Numbered from the stretch's first letter, positions 18,406-28,533 are shown. The stretch is DNA of 64,000 bases from RYN-230 sp963834515 (GCA_963834515.1 CAWICB010000003.1:620001-684000), one strand, 5' to 3'. Translations and numbers: made by a program. The notes: a model not told the origin generated them from the letters alone.

Positions 18406-19161
18406 CTAACGTTCGCCTGAGGGTTCCTGCTTCGACACAACACTTGGCGAGGGGCACCCGAGCAGATCGAGGTCGCGCACGCAAAAGCCGTGGTGCGCCC
18501 ACTCCTCGTCCAGCACCACGTGCACGCACTCGAGCACCGACTTGCCCCTGGCGTACGGCGGCCAGCCCCGGCCCGCCGGCACTGGCGCGGGCGCCGACAG
18601 CTCATCGGGCGTAACGTTCGACAGCCAACGCTCCAGCTCGGCGCCCTGCTCGCCGCGCGCGGCCAGCACCTCGCCGAGGCTCGGGGTCGCCGCTCGATCC
18701 AGGCCCTGCTCCTCCTGGTCGGGGACGAACTCGGACGCCAAGCCGATCGCGGTGAACGGCTCGGCCGACCCCAGGCAGCAGCGGCGGAACCACGAGTCGT
18801 GCACGAACACCAGATGGCGCAGAGTCTCCACCGCCGACCACTCGCCGCCGACACGCTGGTTCTCCGAACCCTTGGGCATCCCCCGGAGCCGCCCGAGCGT
18901 CGCAGCCCAGTCCGCCCGAAGCTGCCGGAAGGCTTCCCGCAGGTCGGCCGGATCGGCCGAGCGGATCAGCAGCCGCACTGGATGCCGCCGGTCAAGCTCG
19001 GCCTCCACGTACGACGTCACCTCGACTCCGTTAACCACCAGGTTCCTGACCAGCCCGTCGATCACAGCGTCCTGCATCACCACCCCGATCAGACGGGCGC
19101 GGGTCAAGTCGCACTCACGAAATTCGGCATCGGTCAGGTCCTGGTCCTCAAATCTCGCCAT
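18406..19161 (-). CDS. DinB_2 family protein with a pentapeptide-like N-terminus
   Basis: The 251-residue protein starts at ATG 19161. Its first 40 residues (FRECDLTRARLIGVVMQDAV) look like a short pentapeptide-type strand. The remainder is a DinB-like four-helix bundle with metal-site histidines in WSAVETLRHLVFVHDSW (about residues 118-134) and near the C-terminus (EWAHHGFCVRDL). In actinobacteria, DinB_2 and mycothiol-dependent isomerases share this fold and may use mycothiol; the substrate is unknown. It sits inside integration unit 1 beside the IS256 copy. The upstream extension of the open frame to 19254 lacks a start signal. Confidence 0.8.
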   Translation of the reverse strand: MARFEDQDLTDAEFRECDLTRARLIGVVMQDAVIDGLVRNLVVNGVEVTSYVEAELDRRHPVRLLIRSADPADLREAFRQLRADWAATLGRLRGMPKGSENQRVGGEWSAVETLRHLVFVHDSWFRRCCLGSAEPFTAIGLASEFVPDQEEQGLDRAATPSLGEVLAARGEQGAELERWLSNVTPDELSAPAPVPAGRGWPPYARGKSVLECVHVVLDEEWAHHGFCVRDLDLLGCPSPSVVSKQEPSGER

Positions 19162-19351
19162 GCCGGGCAGTATCCACCGGAGTACTGACACCCCGTGCCA
19201 GGACGGCGGGGTTGCGAATCCCTGTCCTCCCCGCCGCCGATCCGCTAGCCGCACGCCCTGATGCGCTGATCGGCGTCAGAAAGCACAGGACTGGTCTATT
19301 GCGCGCAGACCGCGGCCTAGAGGATGTCAGCGGAAACGCACCGAGTCGGTC

Positions 19352-20830
19352 GCGTCCAAGATCCGGTGTAAATGAGACGGGCGTAGGTTCCCTTCAAGAC
19401 GACCAAGTCAACGAAGGGAAGGACCCACGCCCGTGTCAGCACGAGTATCGCCCACGGACCGCATCCGCGGCCATATCGATGAGTTGTTTGCTCAGGGCCG
19501 GCCGCTGCCGGAGATCTTGGAGGAGGTGGCCCGGCTCGGCGCGCAGCTGCTGATGCAGGCCGCGCTGGAGGCCGAGGTCACCGAGTTCCTCGGCCGGGAC
19601 CGCTACCAGCGGGCCGCGGCCTGCACTGATGCCCGGCCCGGGTCCCGCAACGGCTACCGGGATGTGACCGTCAAGACCACTGCCGGGCCCGTGGCCCTGG
19701 CCCGGCCCAAGCTGCGCGGTACCACCGAGGTGTTCGCCTCCCGGCTCTTCGGCGCGCATGTCACCAAGACCAACGCCCTCGAGTCGCTGGTGATCGCCTC
19801 GTTCGTCCGGGGCCTGTCAGTACGGGACGTGGAGGCCACCTTGGCTGATGCACTCGGCGACCAGGCCGCGATCTCCAAGTCCACGGTCTCGGCGATCTGC
19901 GGCCAGATCAAGGACGAATACGAGGCATGGGCGCATCGCCGCCTGGATGACGTCACGCTCGACTACCTGTTCCTGGACGCCTCGTTCTTCCGGATGCACC
20001 CCGGCTCCCCGGCTGAGCCGGTGCTGGCCGCCTGGGGCGTCACTACCAGCGGCAAGCCGGCGTTCATCGGCCTGGCGCCGGGCACGGGTGAGTCCGCCGA
20101 CGCCTGGGCGGGCTTCCTGGCCGATCTCAAAGAGCGGGGGCTGGCCTCCCCGCTGCTGGTCATCTCCGACGGGGCGCCGGGGCTGATCGCCGCGATCGAG
20201 CAGGCCTACCCGAAAGCGCTGCGTCAAAGGTGTCTTGTTCATCGCGCGAGAAACATCCTGGCCAAGGTCCCGGCAGGAATGCAGGCCGAGATCAAGGACG
20301 TCTACTGGAAGATCTTCGACACCGGGGAGCTAGCGACCCCGCCCGGCCCGGAACTCGTGGAGATCATCGACGCGAGGATCACCGAGATGGCCGCCAAGTA
20401 CGGCGCCACCTACCCCTCGGCGATGAAGTGCCTGACCACCGGCGCCGGAGGGCTGACCGCCTACCTGCGGTTCCCCGCCGAGCACCACAACCGCGTACGG
20501 CACTCCAACTTCATCGAGCGCACCTTCGGCGAAACCCGCAGGAGGGTCAAGGTCATCGGACGGCTGCCCGGCGAGACCAGTTGCCTCACCCTCGTCTGGG
20601 CCGTCCTGGACCGGGCCTCCCGCGGCTGGCGCGGCCTGACCATGACCGCCGACGGGCTGCGCCTCCTGCAGGACCTGCGCCGCTCACTGCTCGAACCACC
20701 CCGCCAGCTACGGCCACAGCCCGCCACCGTGACCCAGCCCGATGATCAACCCGAAACTGTCACAGCCGTCGCCTAACATCACCATGGAACCGGGAACCAC
20801 GCCCAACGATTTACACCGGATTCCGGACGC
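19352..20830 (+). mobile_element. IS256-family insertion sequence
   Basis: A complete transposase gene lies between inverted ends. The inner 13 bp, ATCCGGTGTAAAT (19361-19373), is repeated exactly inverted at 20809-20821. With GCGTCC outside it and three mismatched bases between, the terminal repeat is about 22 bp (19352-19373 and 20809-20830). The 9-bp CCGAGTCGG occurs at 19341-19349 and 20836-20844, two and five bases outside these ends, and may be the target duplication. The element looks intact and sits within unit 1 of the tRNA-Ala array. Confidence 0.8.
19433..20776 (+). CDS. IS256-family (Mutator) transposase
   Basis: This 447-residue DDE transposase has the IS256 layout: an N-terminal DNA-binding part (EFLGRDRYQRAAACTDARPG, then SRNGYRDVTVKTTAGPV) and a catalytic core. 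The core includes LDYLFLDASFF (first Asp), VISDGAPGL (second Asp, followed by the HRARN helix region) and NFIERTFGETRRRVKV (Glu). The length is slightly above the usual 390-420 because of a Pro/Gln-rich tail. No frameshift is seen, so the element could be active. Start: GTG at 19433 shortly after GAAGG. Confidence 0.93.
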   Translation: MSARVSPTDRIRGHIDELFAQGRPLPEILEEVARLGAQLLMQAALEAEVTEFLGRDRYQRAAACTDARPGSRNGYRDVTVKTTAGPVALARPKLRGTTEVFASRLFGAHVTKTNALESLVIASFVRGLSVRDVEATLADALGDQAAISKSTVSAICGQIKDEYEAWAHRRLDDVTLDYLFLDASFFRMHPGSPAEPVLAAWGVTTSGKPAFIGLAPGTGESADAWAGFLADLKERGLASPLLVISDGAPGLIAAIEQAYPKALRQRCLVHRARNILAKVPAGMQAEIKDVYWKIFDTGELATPPGPELVEIIDARITEMAAKYGATYPSAMKCLTTGAGGLTAYLRFPAEHHNRVRHSNFIERTFGETRRRVKVIGRLPGETSCLTLVWAVLDRASRGWRGLTMTADGLRLLQDLRRSLLEPPRQLRPQPATVTQPDDQPETVTAVA

Positions 20831-20885
20831 CACCACCGAGTCGGCAGGGCGCGCCATCAACTGATGACGCCTGGCGGGCAGGCTC

Positions 20886-21064
20886 ACCGTCAGTGACATG
20901 AATTACCTGGGAAGTCTCCCCGGGTTGACAACCCTCTGTATGAGCGGCAGGAACTGGTCTTGAAGCGGCAGATTCAGAACGCCGCTCGCTGACCGCCTGG
21001 CACCTGGGCGGATCTCTGCCGAGCGTGTTCTTCCTGCTCCAACCCCTGACCCCCTGCTCGCAAA
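20886..21064 (+). repeat. Right-end repeat (type B) with decayed tRNA-Ala core, att0
   Basis: Positions 20886-21040 match the repeat at 31038: AGTGACATGAATTACCTGGG, TGTATGAGCGGCA, CAGATTCA and TTCTTCCTGCTC. An internal deletion then joins it to 21041-21064, which copies 24 bases of the tRNA-Ala 3' region with one mismatch (AACCCCTGACCCCCTGCT then CGCAAA). The left arm motif and left-end module are gone. This is the decayed junction between units 1 and 2. Confidence 0.65.
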
Positions 21065-21266
21065 GATCGTTGACCGACCGCTCTAATCTCAGTCTTTGCA
21101 AGCCAGAAGCCCGGTGTTGTGCCCGTGGATGACCGTGATTACCGCTGATCACCATTTGATCGGGCACGCGACGGGCACGCCGGGCAAGGGTTCTCCTAAC
21201 GGACTTCAGGACCATCTGGGCCCAGCGCTGGGTGGCTGATTTCCCCATCACGCTGTTGCGGGTCGG

Positions 21267-22259
21267 TCAGCGGTCGATCATCCGCTGCATGGCTTCGGGA
21301 TACCGGTCGCCAACCACCCGGATCTGGGCTGCCGCGGTGTCGATGGCGTCGAGGTCGCTGGTGGTCAGCTTGACCATGACGGCGCCGAGGTTTTCGTCCA
21401 GCCGTTCCAGGCGGCGGGTGCCGGGGATGGGGACGATCCACGGCCGCTGGGCGAGCAGCCAGGCCAGCGCGATCTGCGCCGGTGTGGCGTCCTTGCCATC
21501 GGCGATATGGGCGAGAAGGTCGACCAGCGCCTGGTTGGCGGCGCGGGCCTCAGCGGTGAAGCGGGGGAGGTTGGCGCGGATGTCTCCTTCCCCGAACTGA
21601 GTGGCCTGGTCGATGCGCCCGGTGAGGAAGCCCCGGCCGAGCGGGCTGAACGGCACCAGCCCGATGCCAAGTTCTTCCAGGACCGGGATGATCTCGTCTT
21701 CCGGCTCTCGCCAGAACAGCGAGTACTCGCTCTGCAGTGCGGTGACTGGCTGCACGGCGTGAGCCCGGCGGATGGTGCGGGCGCCGGCCTCGGACAGGCC
21801 AAAGTGACGGACCTTGCCCGCCGCGATCAGGTCCTTGACCGTCCCGGCCACGTCCTCGATCGGTACCTGCGGGTCGACGCGGTGCTGGTACAGCAGGTTA
21901 ACGTGGTCGGTGTCGAGCCGCCGCAACGACCCGTCCACTGCCCCTCGGATGTGCTCTGGCTGGCTGGACAGACCGGACTGCCGACCGTCGGCGTCGAACG
22001 CGAAGCCGAACTTGGTCGCGATGACGACCTGATCGCGGACGGGCGCGAACGCTTCGCCGACCAGTTCCTCGTTGACGAACGGGCCGTAGACCTCGGCGGT
22101 GTCGAAAAACGTGACCCCCCGGTCAACTGCGGCCCGCAGCAGATCGATCATCTGGCCGCGGTCGCCCGGGTTCGGGCCGAAGCTCTGGCTCATGCCCATG
22201 CAGCCGAACCCCAGCGCAGAAACCTCCAGCTTGCTAGAGCCCAAAACGCGCTTCTCCAT
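21267..22259 (-). CDS. Aldo/keto reductase
   Basis: The 330-residue protein has the NADPH-dependent aldo/keto reductase TIM barrel. LGFGCMGMS lies near residue 18. GVTFFDTAEVYGPFVNEEL (about 49-67) has the catalytic Asp and Tyr. The catalytic Lys is in VIATKFGF (near 82), and LLYQHRVDP (near 121) replaces the usual H-R-x-D region. The cofactor-binding end is PIPGTRRLERLDENLGA. It belongs to the AKR11/AKR13-like group of general reductases. It is the first intact gene of integration unit 2 and has no operon partner. Substrate unknown. Confidence 0.93.
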   Translation of the reverse strand: MEKRVLGSSKLEVSALGFGCMGMSQSFGPNPGDRGQMIDLLRAAVDRGVTFFDTAEVYGPFVNEELVGEAFAPVRDQVVIATKFGFAFDADGRQSGLSSQPEHIRGAVDGSLRRLDTDHVNLLYQHRVDPQVPIEDVAGTVKDLIAAGKVRHFGLSEAGARTIRRAHAVQPVTALQSEYSLFWREPEDEIIPVLEELGIGLVPFSPLGRGFLTGRIDQATQFGEGDIRANLPRFTAEARAANQALVDLLAHIADGKDATPAQIALAWLLAQRPWIVPIPGTRRLERLDENLGAVMVKLTTSDLDAIDTAAAQIRVVGDRYPEAMQRMIDR

Positions 22260-22439
22260 TGCGTATCTCCTCTACGTGTAATGCGATACGTACTTAAGCA
22301 GCCAGAGTCCGCGCCTACGGGGGATCGTGGACGGGCGCTGCATCTCCTCCGGTGCCGCCTCACGGACTTGCTTGGCCCAATGCTGCTCCCCCGCTGAGCC
22401 GTGAATTGTCACGGGCCAGAGGTTCCGTCTCGGCTGGCG

Positions 22440-23080
22440 TCAGGGCTGGATGAGGATCTTGAGCGCTTCCCGGTTGCCCATGGCACAGTAGCCGTCGGGT
22501 GCGTGGTCGAGGCTGATGGTGCGGTCGAAGACTCGTCCGGGCTGGATGGTGCCGTCCAGCCACGTCGGGCAGCAGTTGATCCATGTAGGCGCGTGCGGGA
22601 GTGACGCCGCCAGGTCCCCTGGCTGCCGGTGAGCTGGCGCACGCGTTCGACGCCTTCTTCGCCGCGTTCGGCGATGATCTCGGCGGCGCCGAAGTCGCGG
22701 CCGAGGCCGGTGCGGTCCTTGTTGCCGCCCATGAGGATGATCTGCTCGGCGCCGAGCATCCTGGCGGCGATCACCGCGGACAGGCCCACCGCGCCGTCAC
22801 CGATCACGGTCACGGTTGTGCGCGGCCCGACTCCGGCCTTGACCGCGCAATGGTAGCCGGTGCACAGCACATCGGCCAGGGTCAGCAGGCCCGGCAGCGG
22901 CGCCGAGTCCTCGCTGACTGGCAGCTTGACCAGGTGCCTTGCGCCTGCGGCTCGGATGGCTTCGGCCTGGCCGCCGCCGACGCCGTTGAATCCGTAGCGG
23001 CCGCCATGCGGGCACGAGGTTTGCAGGCCTTCGGCGCAGAACTCGCATGTGTTGTCCTGGTAGAGGAATGACGCGACCTT
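22440..23080 (-). pseudogene. Zinc-type alcohol dehydrogenase remnant
   Basis: The first part matches a medium-chain Zn alcohol dehydrogenase: the structural-zinc loop YQDNTCEFCAEGLQTSCPHG, then the NAD-binding VTVIGDGAVGLSAVIAARML. The zinc-site N-terminus (about 85 residues) is missing. After VRQLTGSQG the frame breaks, and roughly 55 residues of the cofactor domain are deleted. The true C-terminus (GRVFDRTISLDHAPDGYCAM, then KILIQP) appears in another frame and stops at 22440-22442. Three lesions in one gene indicate real decay, not a sequencing error. Confidence 0.75.
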
Positions 23081-23206
23081 CCTTGCCGCTTCTCCTGATC
23101 CGACCCCACTCCGCACCGGTGACAGCTGGACCATCGATGATCTCGACATAGTCGTTGAGACACCGGTCCAACGGCTCCTCAGATCCTCTCCGCCCTGGGC
23201 CCTCAA

Positions 23207-24002
23207 CTGGCGGACGCACTGCCGGTCGGCGCGTCAATTAGCCTGCCGGGGGGGATGCCGCCCTCACTCCAGATAATGCATGACGGGTCGCTGCTCACAG
23301 TTGAGGTGACTACCACGACAGGCGACGCGACTCCATCCGCGCGGGCGGCTTACTACTGGCGGATCGAGATGCCCCCGCGGACCGTCTCGCTCCAGCGAAG
23401 GGAACCCTATGGCTGTTACACAGCCCATCGGCCAATCGGCCGAGCGGCTCCGCGTCACCGAGCCTGCGTGCTGGACATCCCGTTGCGCCCGCTACTGGCT
23501 GGCTCGCCCGGACACCGTCATCCCAGCGCGGCAGAATCGATCGGGCCACCGGCGATTGAGTCTCGGCACCGGATGCAGTCCTCATTGGAGCAGTGAGTAA
23601 GGGTCGGGTCAGCGGATATAGCCGCTGACGCTGCGGCGATCGTCTCTCTAGCGGGGTAGGCAGTCCAGGGGGATCGGCCCACAACGGCGGTCAACGCATA
23701 CGGGTACAGATACGGCTCCAGCCGGGGAAACCCCTCCGAGCACGATCCTCGCCCTCTCCACCGCACCAGCTGGGCCAGCGGCACCGAGGCGGGGCGTGGT
23801 AGAAGGCGTACTCGCCGTCGCTGATCCGGCGCAAGCGACTTATCGCGCGCCGATCCAGTCGGCTGCCGTGGCCGGCCAGCCTGGCCCGTCGGCCCGGTGC
23901 GTGGACTGCCGGTGTGGTGGTGGTACCTCTAAGCGCGCCTTGCTGGCTGGCCCCCTTGCCGTGCCCATGCGCGAGGGCCACAGTCGCACGTGGGGGGTCG
24001 TG
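23207..24002. other. Gap without a supported gene
   Basis: About 800 bases separate the dehydrogenase remnant from the permease. Frames exist on both strands but lack motifs, starts and consistent codon bias. The permease frame itself stays open upstream to 23796, but that part is low-complexity and has no ribosome-binding site. Confidence 0.4.
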
Positions 24003-26404
24003 ATGGCCGTTGCGTGGTTCCTGCTCCGTACGACGTTGCGCCAGCGGTGGCGGTCATGGCTGTTGCTGTGCTTGCTGGTAGCGCTGGTGAGCGGGCTGGT
24101 GCTGGCCGGGGTCATGGCTGGCCGCCGCACAGCCACGGCATTCCCCCGGTTCCTGGCGGCTCACGGGTACGACGCCTTCATGCTTACCGAAGCCCCGATC
24201 CCCAAGGTCGCCAGCCTCCCCGGGGTCGCTTCGGTGACGTCGCTGCAGTCGATCGGGTTCGGCACCCCGACGTGTGCCTGCTCCCGCCCGATCAACCCTA
24301 ATGACTTCAGCGTGTTCGAGGTGGCGCCTAGGGAGCTGCCGCGGGTGGTCAAGCTGGTGGCGGGCCGGATGCCCGACCAGTCGGACCCGGACCAAGTGCT
24401 GGCATCCGTCCCGCTGCAGCAGGACGCCGGTGTGCACGTCGGCACGGTGATCCGGGTCCCGCTGTACGCGGCGTCCCAGCGGAAGGCCTTGCTGAGCGGT
24501 GCCAACGTCAAGCCCGGCGGTATGACCGTGGCCCTGCGGGTCGTGGGCATCGAGGCGGCCGAGGTGGAGTTCCCGGCCTCCACCGGAAGTCCCGCGTATG
24601 ACGTGTACACCACCAGGGCGTTCGCCCGGGCCGTGAACCGCAGGACACCGGTCCTGGCCGCCTACTACGTGCGGCTCCGCCATGGCGCGGCCGACCTTGC
24701 CCGGTTCCAGCATCCGGCAGAGGCGGGAGGGGCGCTTGGCGTGCTCGACCTGGACAGCCTGGCCGCCGAAGTCGAGTCCTCGATCCATCCGCAGGCGGTC
24801 GGCTGGTGGATCCTGGCCGGGCTGGCCGCGCTGGCCGGGTTCGTCGTGGTGGGCCAGGCCGTTTCCCGCCAGGCCGCCACCGAGGCGGCCACTTATCCCA
24901 CGCTGGCCGCTCTCGGCGTCTCGCCGCGCCAGCTGGTTGCGGCGAACATGACTGCCACGCTGCTCACCGGGGTAGGCGGTGCGGCCGGCGGCGTGCTGCT
25001 CGCCTTTGCACTGTCGCCGCTCACCCCGGTGGGCGAGGCCCGGCTGGCCGAGCCTGCTCCGGGGTTCGCGTTCGACTCGCTCATAGTGCTGCCTGGCGCG
25101 CTGGCGGTGATCATCGCCGTTCTCGTCCTGGGCGTTCGACCGGCCGTCCGTGCCGCGCGGACCGCCCGGCCCGCGGAACCCGCCTGGGCGGCACGCCCGT
25201 CCCGGGCCGTGGCTGCGATGGCGGCCGCTGGCGCCCCGCCCACCGTGCTGATCGGAGTCAGCCAGGCGCTCGAGCGGGGCCGTGGCCGCACCGCCGTCCC
25301 GGTAGGTCCGGCGTTCCTCGGCTCGATCCTGGCGGTCGCTGCGCTGTGCGCAACTGCGGTGTTCGGCGCCAGCCTCAGCCATCTGACCGGCACTCCCGCC
25401 CTGTATGGTGTTCCGTTCGATCTTGAGATCTACACCAATGCCCCCTCCACTCCAGCGCAGATCGAGCAGGTGCTGGCCAGCGCCGAAGACGATCGCGCCA
25501 TTGCGGATATCAGCGGGGGCCTGGGCGGAGCCGTCCGCATCAATAGCCGGGCCGTGCCGGGCATCGCAGGGCAGAGCTTCCGCGGCCGGCAGCTATTCAC
25601 GGCGGTCAGTGGCCACCTCCCCGCTGCTGCCGACGAGGTCGCGTTGGGCGCGACCACCATGCACATGCTCGGTGTCCACCTTGGGTCTATGGTGCGTGTG
25701 ACGCAACGCACCCACACGTCGTCGTACCGGGTGGTTGGCACCGTGTTGTTCCCGCCCGACTTCGGTACCGGGGGGATGGGCACGGGGGCGGCATTCACCC
25801 TGGGCGGCACCCAGATCGGTCGCCAGTGTGCCCACTGGCGTGACCAGCGGGCCTGCCAGATCGGGCTGGTCGCGAGCAGCGGGGACTTCCTGGTCCGGGC
25901 GGCGCCGGGGCCGGCCGGGCCGCCCTGGCCGGGCTGGCCCGGCGCTATCCGTCGCTGGTGCAGTTTCCTGCCACCCCGGCCAACCTGGTCAGCTTCGGGC
26001 AGGCGGTGGACTTCCCGCTGATATTCGGCGTGGTTCTCGTCCTTTTCGGGGTGGCGACACTGCTGCACCTGCTGGTGGTGACCGTCGCCCGGCGGCAGCG
26101 GGACGTGGGCCTGCTCAAGACCATCGGGTTCGTCCGGCGCCAGGTGGCCCTGTCCGTCTCTTGGCAGTCCACCACGGTCGCACTCGCCGGGGTCGTCATC
26201 GGTGTGCCCACGGGGATTGTCGTGGGCCGACTGGTCTGGCAGGTCTTCGCCAGCAGCCTCGGTGTCGTGTCGGCGCCGCTCCTGACCGCGTGGGTCATCG
26301 TGGCGGTAGCGGCCGGGACGATGCTGGTCGCCAACGTTCTGGCTGTCGGCCCCGCGTGGGTAGCCTCACGACAGCGCCCAGCGAGCCTCCTCAGAACGGA
26401 CTGA
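24003..26404 (+). CDS. FtsX-like ABC transporter permease, split by a one-base frameshift
   Basis: From ATG 24003 the frame encodes an N-terminal span (LLLCLLVALVSGLVLAGVMA), a large extracytoplasmic domain, four spans of a first FtsX domain (about residues 270-420) and a second extracytoplasmic domain. Near 25906-25920, in a G/C run, the frame shifts by one base. Residues RAALAGLARRYPSLVQFPAT and the final FtsX domain continue in the second frame to 26404. Repaired, the protein has about 800 residues, normal for MacB/FtsX-type permeases of lipoprotein or drug export systems. No ATP-binding gene is adjacent, which is unusual. The shift may be real or an error. Confidence 0.75.
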
Positions 26405-26820
26405 GCCTGGCCCTGCCGGTGGGCGATGGTAAGCGAACCCACGAACCCAGGACCCACTACAGAACGTCCGGCCAAGCACCCGCTGACTCATGATGTCGGC
26501 GCAGGTCACCCTATAGGCACGGCTCCGATGTCGACGTCGTCAGAGTTCGCCATCCTCTACACGGCGATGTCGTCCCGCCGGCCGGGTGTCTACAGGAATT
26601 GCGCAAGATCAGGCACACCGAGGCGGTCAGAGATCGCAACGCTGCCATCCACCCGGCGCTGGTGGCCGGAAGATAGACGAGGATCCGCTCAGTATCGGTA
26701 GACGCAGCCCTGATCTTCCCGCTTGTTGGGAAGCTCGCCGACTCGCCGATCCCGGCTATTTGACGCCGCGCCCGATATGGCTCGTCGTCCGGATCGTGAT
26801 CGTATCGTCTGGCGATTGTC
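26405..26820. other. Gap before the IS5-type element
   Basis: No gene is supported in this stretch of about 415 bases. It ends at the left inverted repeat of the IS5-type element. Confidence 0.4.
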
Positions 26821-26839
26821 CTAGAGCGTGTCCCGTGGA

Positions 26840-27394
26840 TCATGGGACCGGGTCACGCAGCCAGATGCCGATCGAGGCGACGTCGATGGTGCCCTGGTAG
26901 ATGCGCTCGCGCTTGTCGTAGCGAGTGGCCACCGCGCGGAACTGCTTGAGCTTGCTGAAGCAGCGCCCGGCGGTGTTGCGTTCCTTGTACCAGCCGGCGT
27001 CAAAGACCGGCGGCCGCCCGCCGGAGCGGCCACGGTTGCGGCGGTGGGCTTTCTGGTCTTCCTTGACCGGGATGACGGCCTTGATGCGGTGCTGCCGCAG
27101 GTAGGCGCGGTTGCCGGCCGAGGAGTAGGCCTTATCCGCCATCGCGCGGCCGGGCCGGCGGCGGGGCCTGCCCAGGCCGCGCCGGGCGATGCGGATCGCG
27201 TCCATGAGCGGGATGAACCGGGGGGAATCACCGTGCTGGCCGGGACTGGTCAGCCTGGCAACCGGACGGCAGCGCAGGTCCGCGGCCAGGTGAATCTTGG
27301 TGGTCAGCCCGCCCCTGGACCGGCCGATCCCTTCCCGGCCCGGTTTCCTGTCATTCGCTAAAGCCCCCCGTGACCAGCTCCGCGGGCAGGGCGT
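26840..27394 (-). CDS. IS5-type transposase, second frame (C-terminal part)
   Basis: This frame continues the transposase after a +1 shift near 27385. It has GRSRGGLTTKIHLAADLRCR, the second catalytic Asp in MADKAYSSAGNRAYL and the Glu region KERNTAGRCFSKLKQF. It ends IGIWLRDPVP. The frame is open upstream to 27496, but that part mirrors the first frame and is unlikely to start on its own. A fused DDE protein of about 300 residues is expected. The coordinates give the part after the proposed shift. Confidence 0.75.
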   Translation of the reverse strand, partial: TPCPRSWSRGALANDRKPGREGIGRSRGGLTTKIHLAADLRCRPVARLTSPGQHGDSPRFIPLMDAIRIARRGLGRPRRRPGRAMADKAYSSAGNRAYLRQHRIKAVIPVKEDQKAHRRNRGRSGGRPPVFDAGWYKERNTAGRCFSKLKQFRAVATRYDKRERIYQGTIDVASIGIWLRDPVP

Positions 27395-27743
27395 GGCGGG
27401 CCCCCGCCGCATGCTGATGCGCCCGGGCGACCGTGGAGTCCGCGCTGACCGTCCAGTCCTTACCCTCGGCCTCATCACACCCGGCCCGCAGCCCATCCAG
27501 GATCTTCTCCCAGGTCCCGTCCAGTGACCAGCGGCGATGGCGGTTATAGACCGTCTTCCAGTTCCCGAAGCCCTCCGGCAGGTCCCGCCACGGGCAGCCC
27601 GCCCGGGCCCGGAAGAAAATCCCGTTGATCACCGTCCGGTGATCACGCCACCGGCCGCCCTGCCGCGGATCAGCGGGCAGGAACACCCGCAGCCGCTCCC
27701 ATTCCTCATCAGTCAGGTCATGGCGTCTCAGTCGCTCAAGCAC
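27351..27743 (-). CDS. IS5-type transposase, first frame (N-terminal part)
   Basis: This 130-codon frame holds the transposase N-terminus: LTDEEWERLRVFLPADPRQG, then WRDHRTVINGIFFRARAGCP and WRDLPEGFGNWKTVYNRHRR. It ends in WTVSADSTVARAHQHAAGAR, which has the first catalytic Asp. It stops at 27351, while the remaining catalytic residues lie in the other frame. A run of six G bases just before the stop is the likely slip site. Confidence 0.85.
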   Translation of the reverse strand: MLERLRRHDLTDEEWERLRVFLPADPRQGGRWRDHRTVINGIFFRARAGCPWRDLPEGFGNWKTVYNRHRRWSLDGTWEKILDGLRAGCDEAEGKDWTVSADSTVARAHQHAAGARHALPAELVTGGFSE

Positions 27744-27793
27744 CGTACCGATCTACACGACTCATCCCCGAAGATCCACAGGACACGCCCTAG

Positions 27794-28017
27794 CCGCGGC
27801 GAACAGGGCACGCACCCGCTCCTGCGTCTCGGCGCGCAGCACCCTGATACCAGGCCCGTAGGCCGTCCCCATCAGCGTGGCGACAGCATCTTCGGCGTTG
27901 CGCCACACTGCGTCGAGTTCCACCGTCTCAACGACCAGATCGATCCCGCAGCCTCAGTTCCGAGAGGAGTCTGCGAAGCTCAGCGGCAGCGAGGCTGTAG
28001 CGGCGTCCCTCGCTCAT
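27794..28017 (-). pseudogene. C-terminal remnant of a SAM-methyltransferase-like gene
   Basis: Two minus-strand frames joined near 27950 read GRRYSLAAAELRRLLSEL and then LVVETVELDAVWRNAEDAVA, TLMGTAYGPGIRVL and ERVRALFAAAR. This resembles the last part of class I methyltransferases, where a helix and strand after the catalytic domain lead into an FDAVW-type segment. The piece stops exactly at the IS5-type element, so insertion probably removed its end, and nothing recognisable continues on the far side. The family call is tentative. Confidence 0.4.
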
Positions 28018-28186
28018 CGCGACCACCTCAATTTTCGTCCTGCTGACATCAGTACTGCATCTTGCACGAGATCCCGCCGCGACATCCCAGAACCAAGATC
28101 TTTGCTGGATGCTGACCTCGCACAGATCGACGCTGAAGACCTCAGCGCGAGGCGGGGCAGCCAGCGACCCGTATATTACTCGATAT

Positions 28187-28533
28187 GCGCGGCGTGAACT
28201 CATGAAGCCTCACGAGAATACGTAACCGTATGTGCAAATAGGTTGCCATTCGCTGACCCTCTCCATGAGCGGCAAAGACCAGCCTTGAAACGGAAGATTC
28301 AGCACGTTGCCCGCTGGCCGCTGGGCAAGCGGGACTGGGCCCCCGAAAGGCGTTCTTCCTGCTCAGTGGCCCGGAACTCGGCTCACGACCTGGGACCTGC
28401 GCGCCGCCGCCGGCCTGGGCAAGGCCCAACTCGAACGCGTGTGCGGCCTCTCACGCGGTCCCGGTTGCTGTACTTTGCTGCTGTACTTGCCCTAAAGCAT
28501 GGGCTCAAGATTTCGAATTTGGCTTCTGACCAG
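28187..28533 (+). repeat. Right-end repeat (type A) of unit 2, with arm motif
   Basis: This is the largest type A copy apart from 40640. It runs from GCGCGGCGTGAACTCATG, through ATGAGCGGCAAAGACCAGCC, GAAACGGAAGATTCAGCACG and TTCTTCCTGCTCAGTGGCCC, to the arm motif at 28464-28486. Exactly 47 bases then lead to the 42-bp tRNA core. The spacing equals that at 34722-34768 and 40941-40987. Confidence 0.8.

Larger units (their letters stand above)
26821..27793 (-). mobile_element. IS5-family (IS427-group-like) insertion sequence
   Basis: The ends form imperfect inverted repeats: CTAGAGCGTGTCCCGTGGAT at 26821 and, read inward from 27793, CTAGGGCGTGTCCTGTGGAT. The internal transposase occupies two overlapping frames on the minus strand, as in many IS427-group elements. 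The outer CTAG may include a duplicated TA or CTAG target. The element is about 973 bp and looks complete. It abuts the end of a methyltransferase-like remnant. Confidence 0.8.

Noticed and set aside
18490..19188. Long plus-strand frames opposite the DinB_2 gene
   Set aside because: They mirror the codon bias of the minus-strand gene, are His/Arg-rich and match no family. The minus-strand protein has the DinB motifs.
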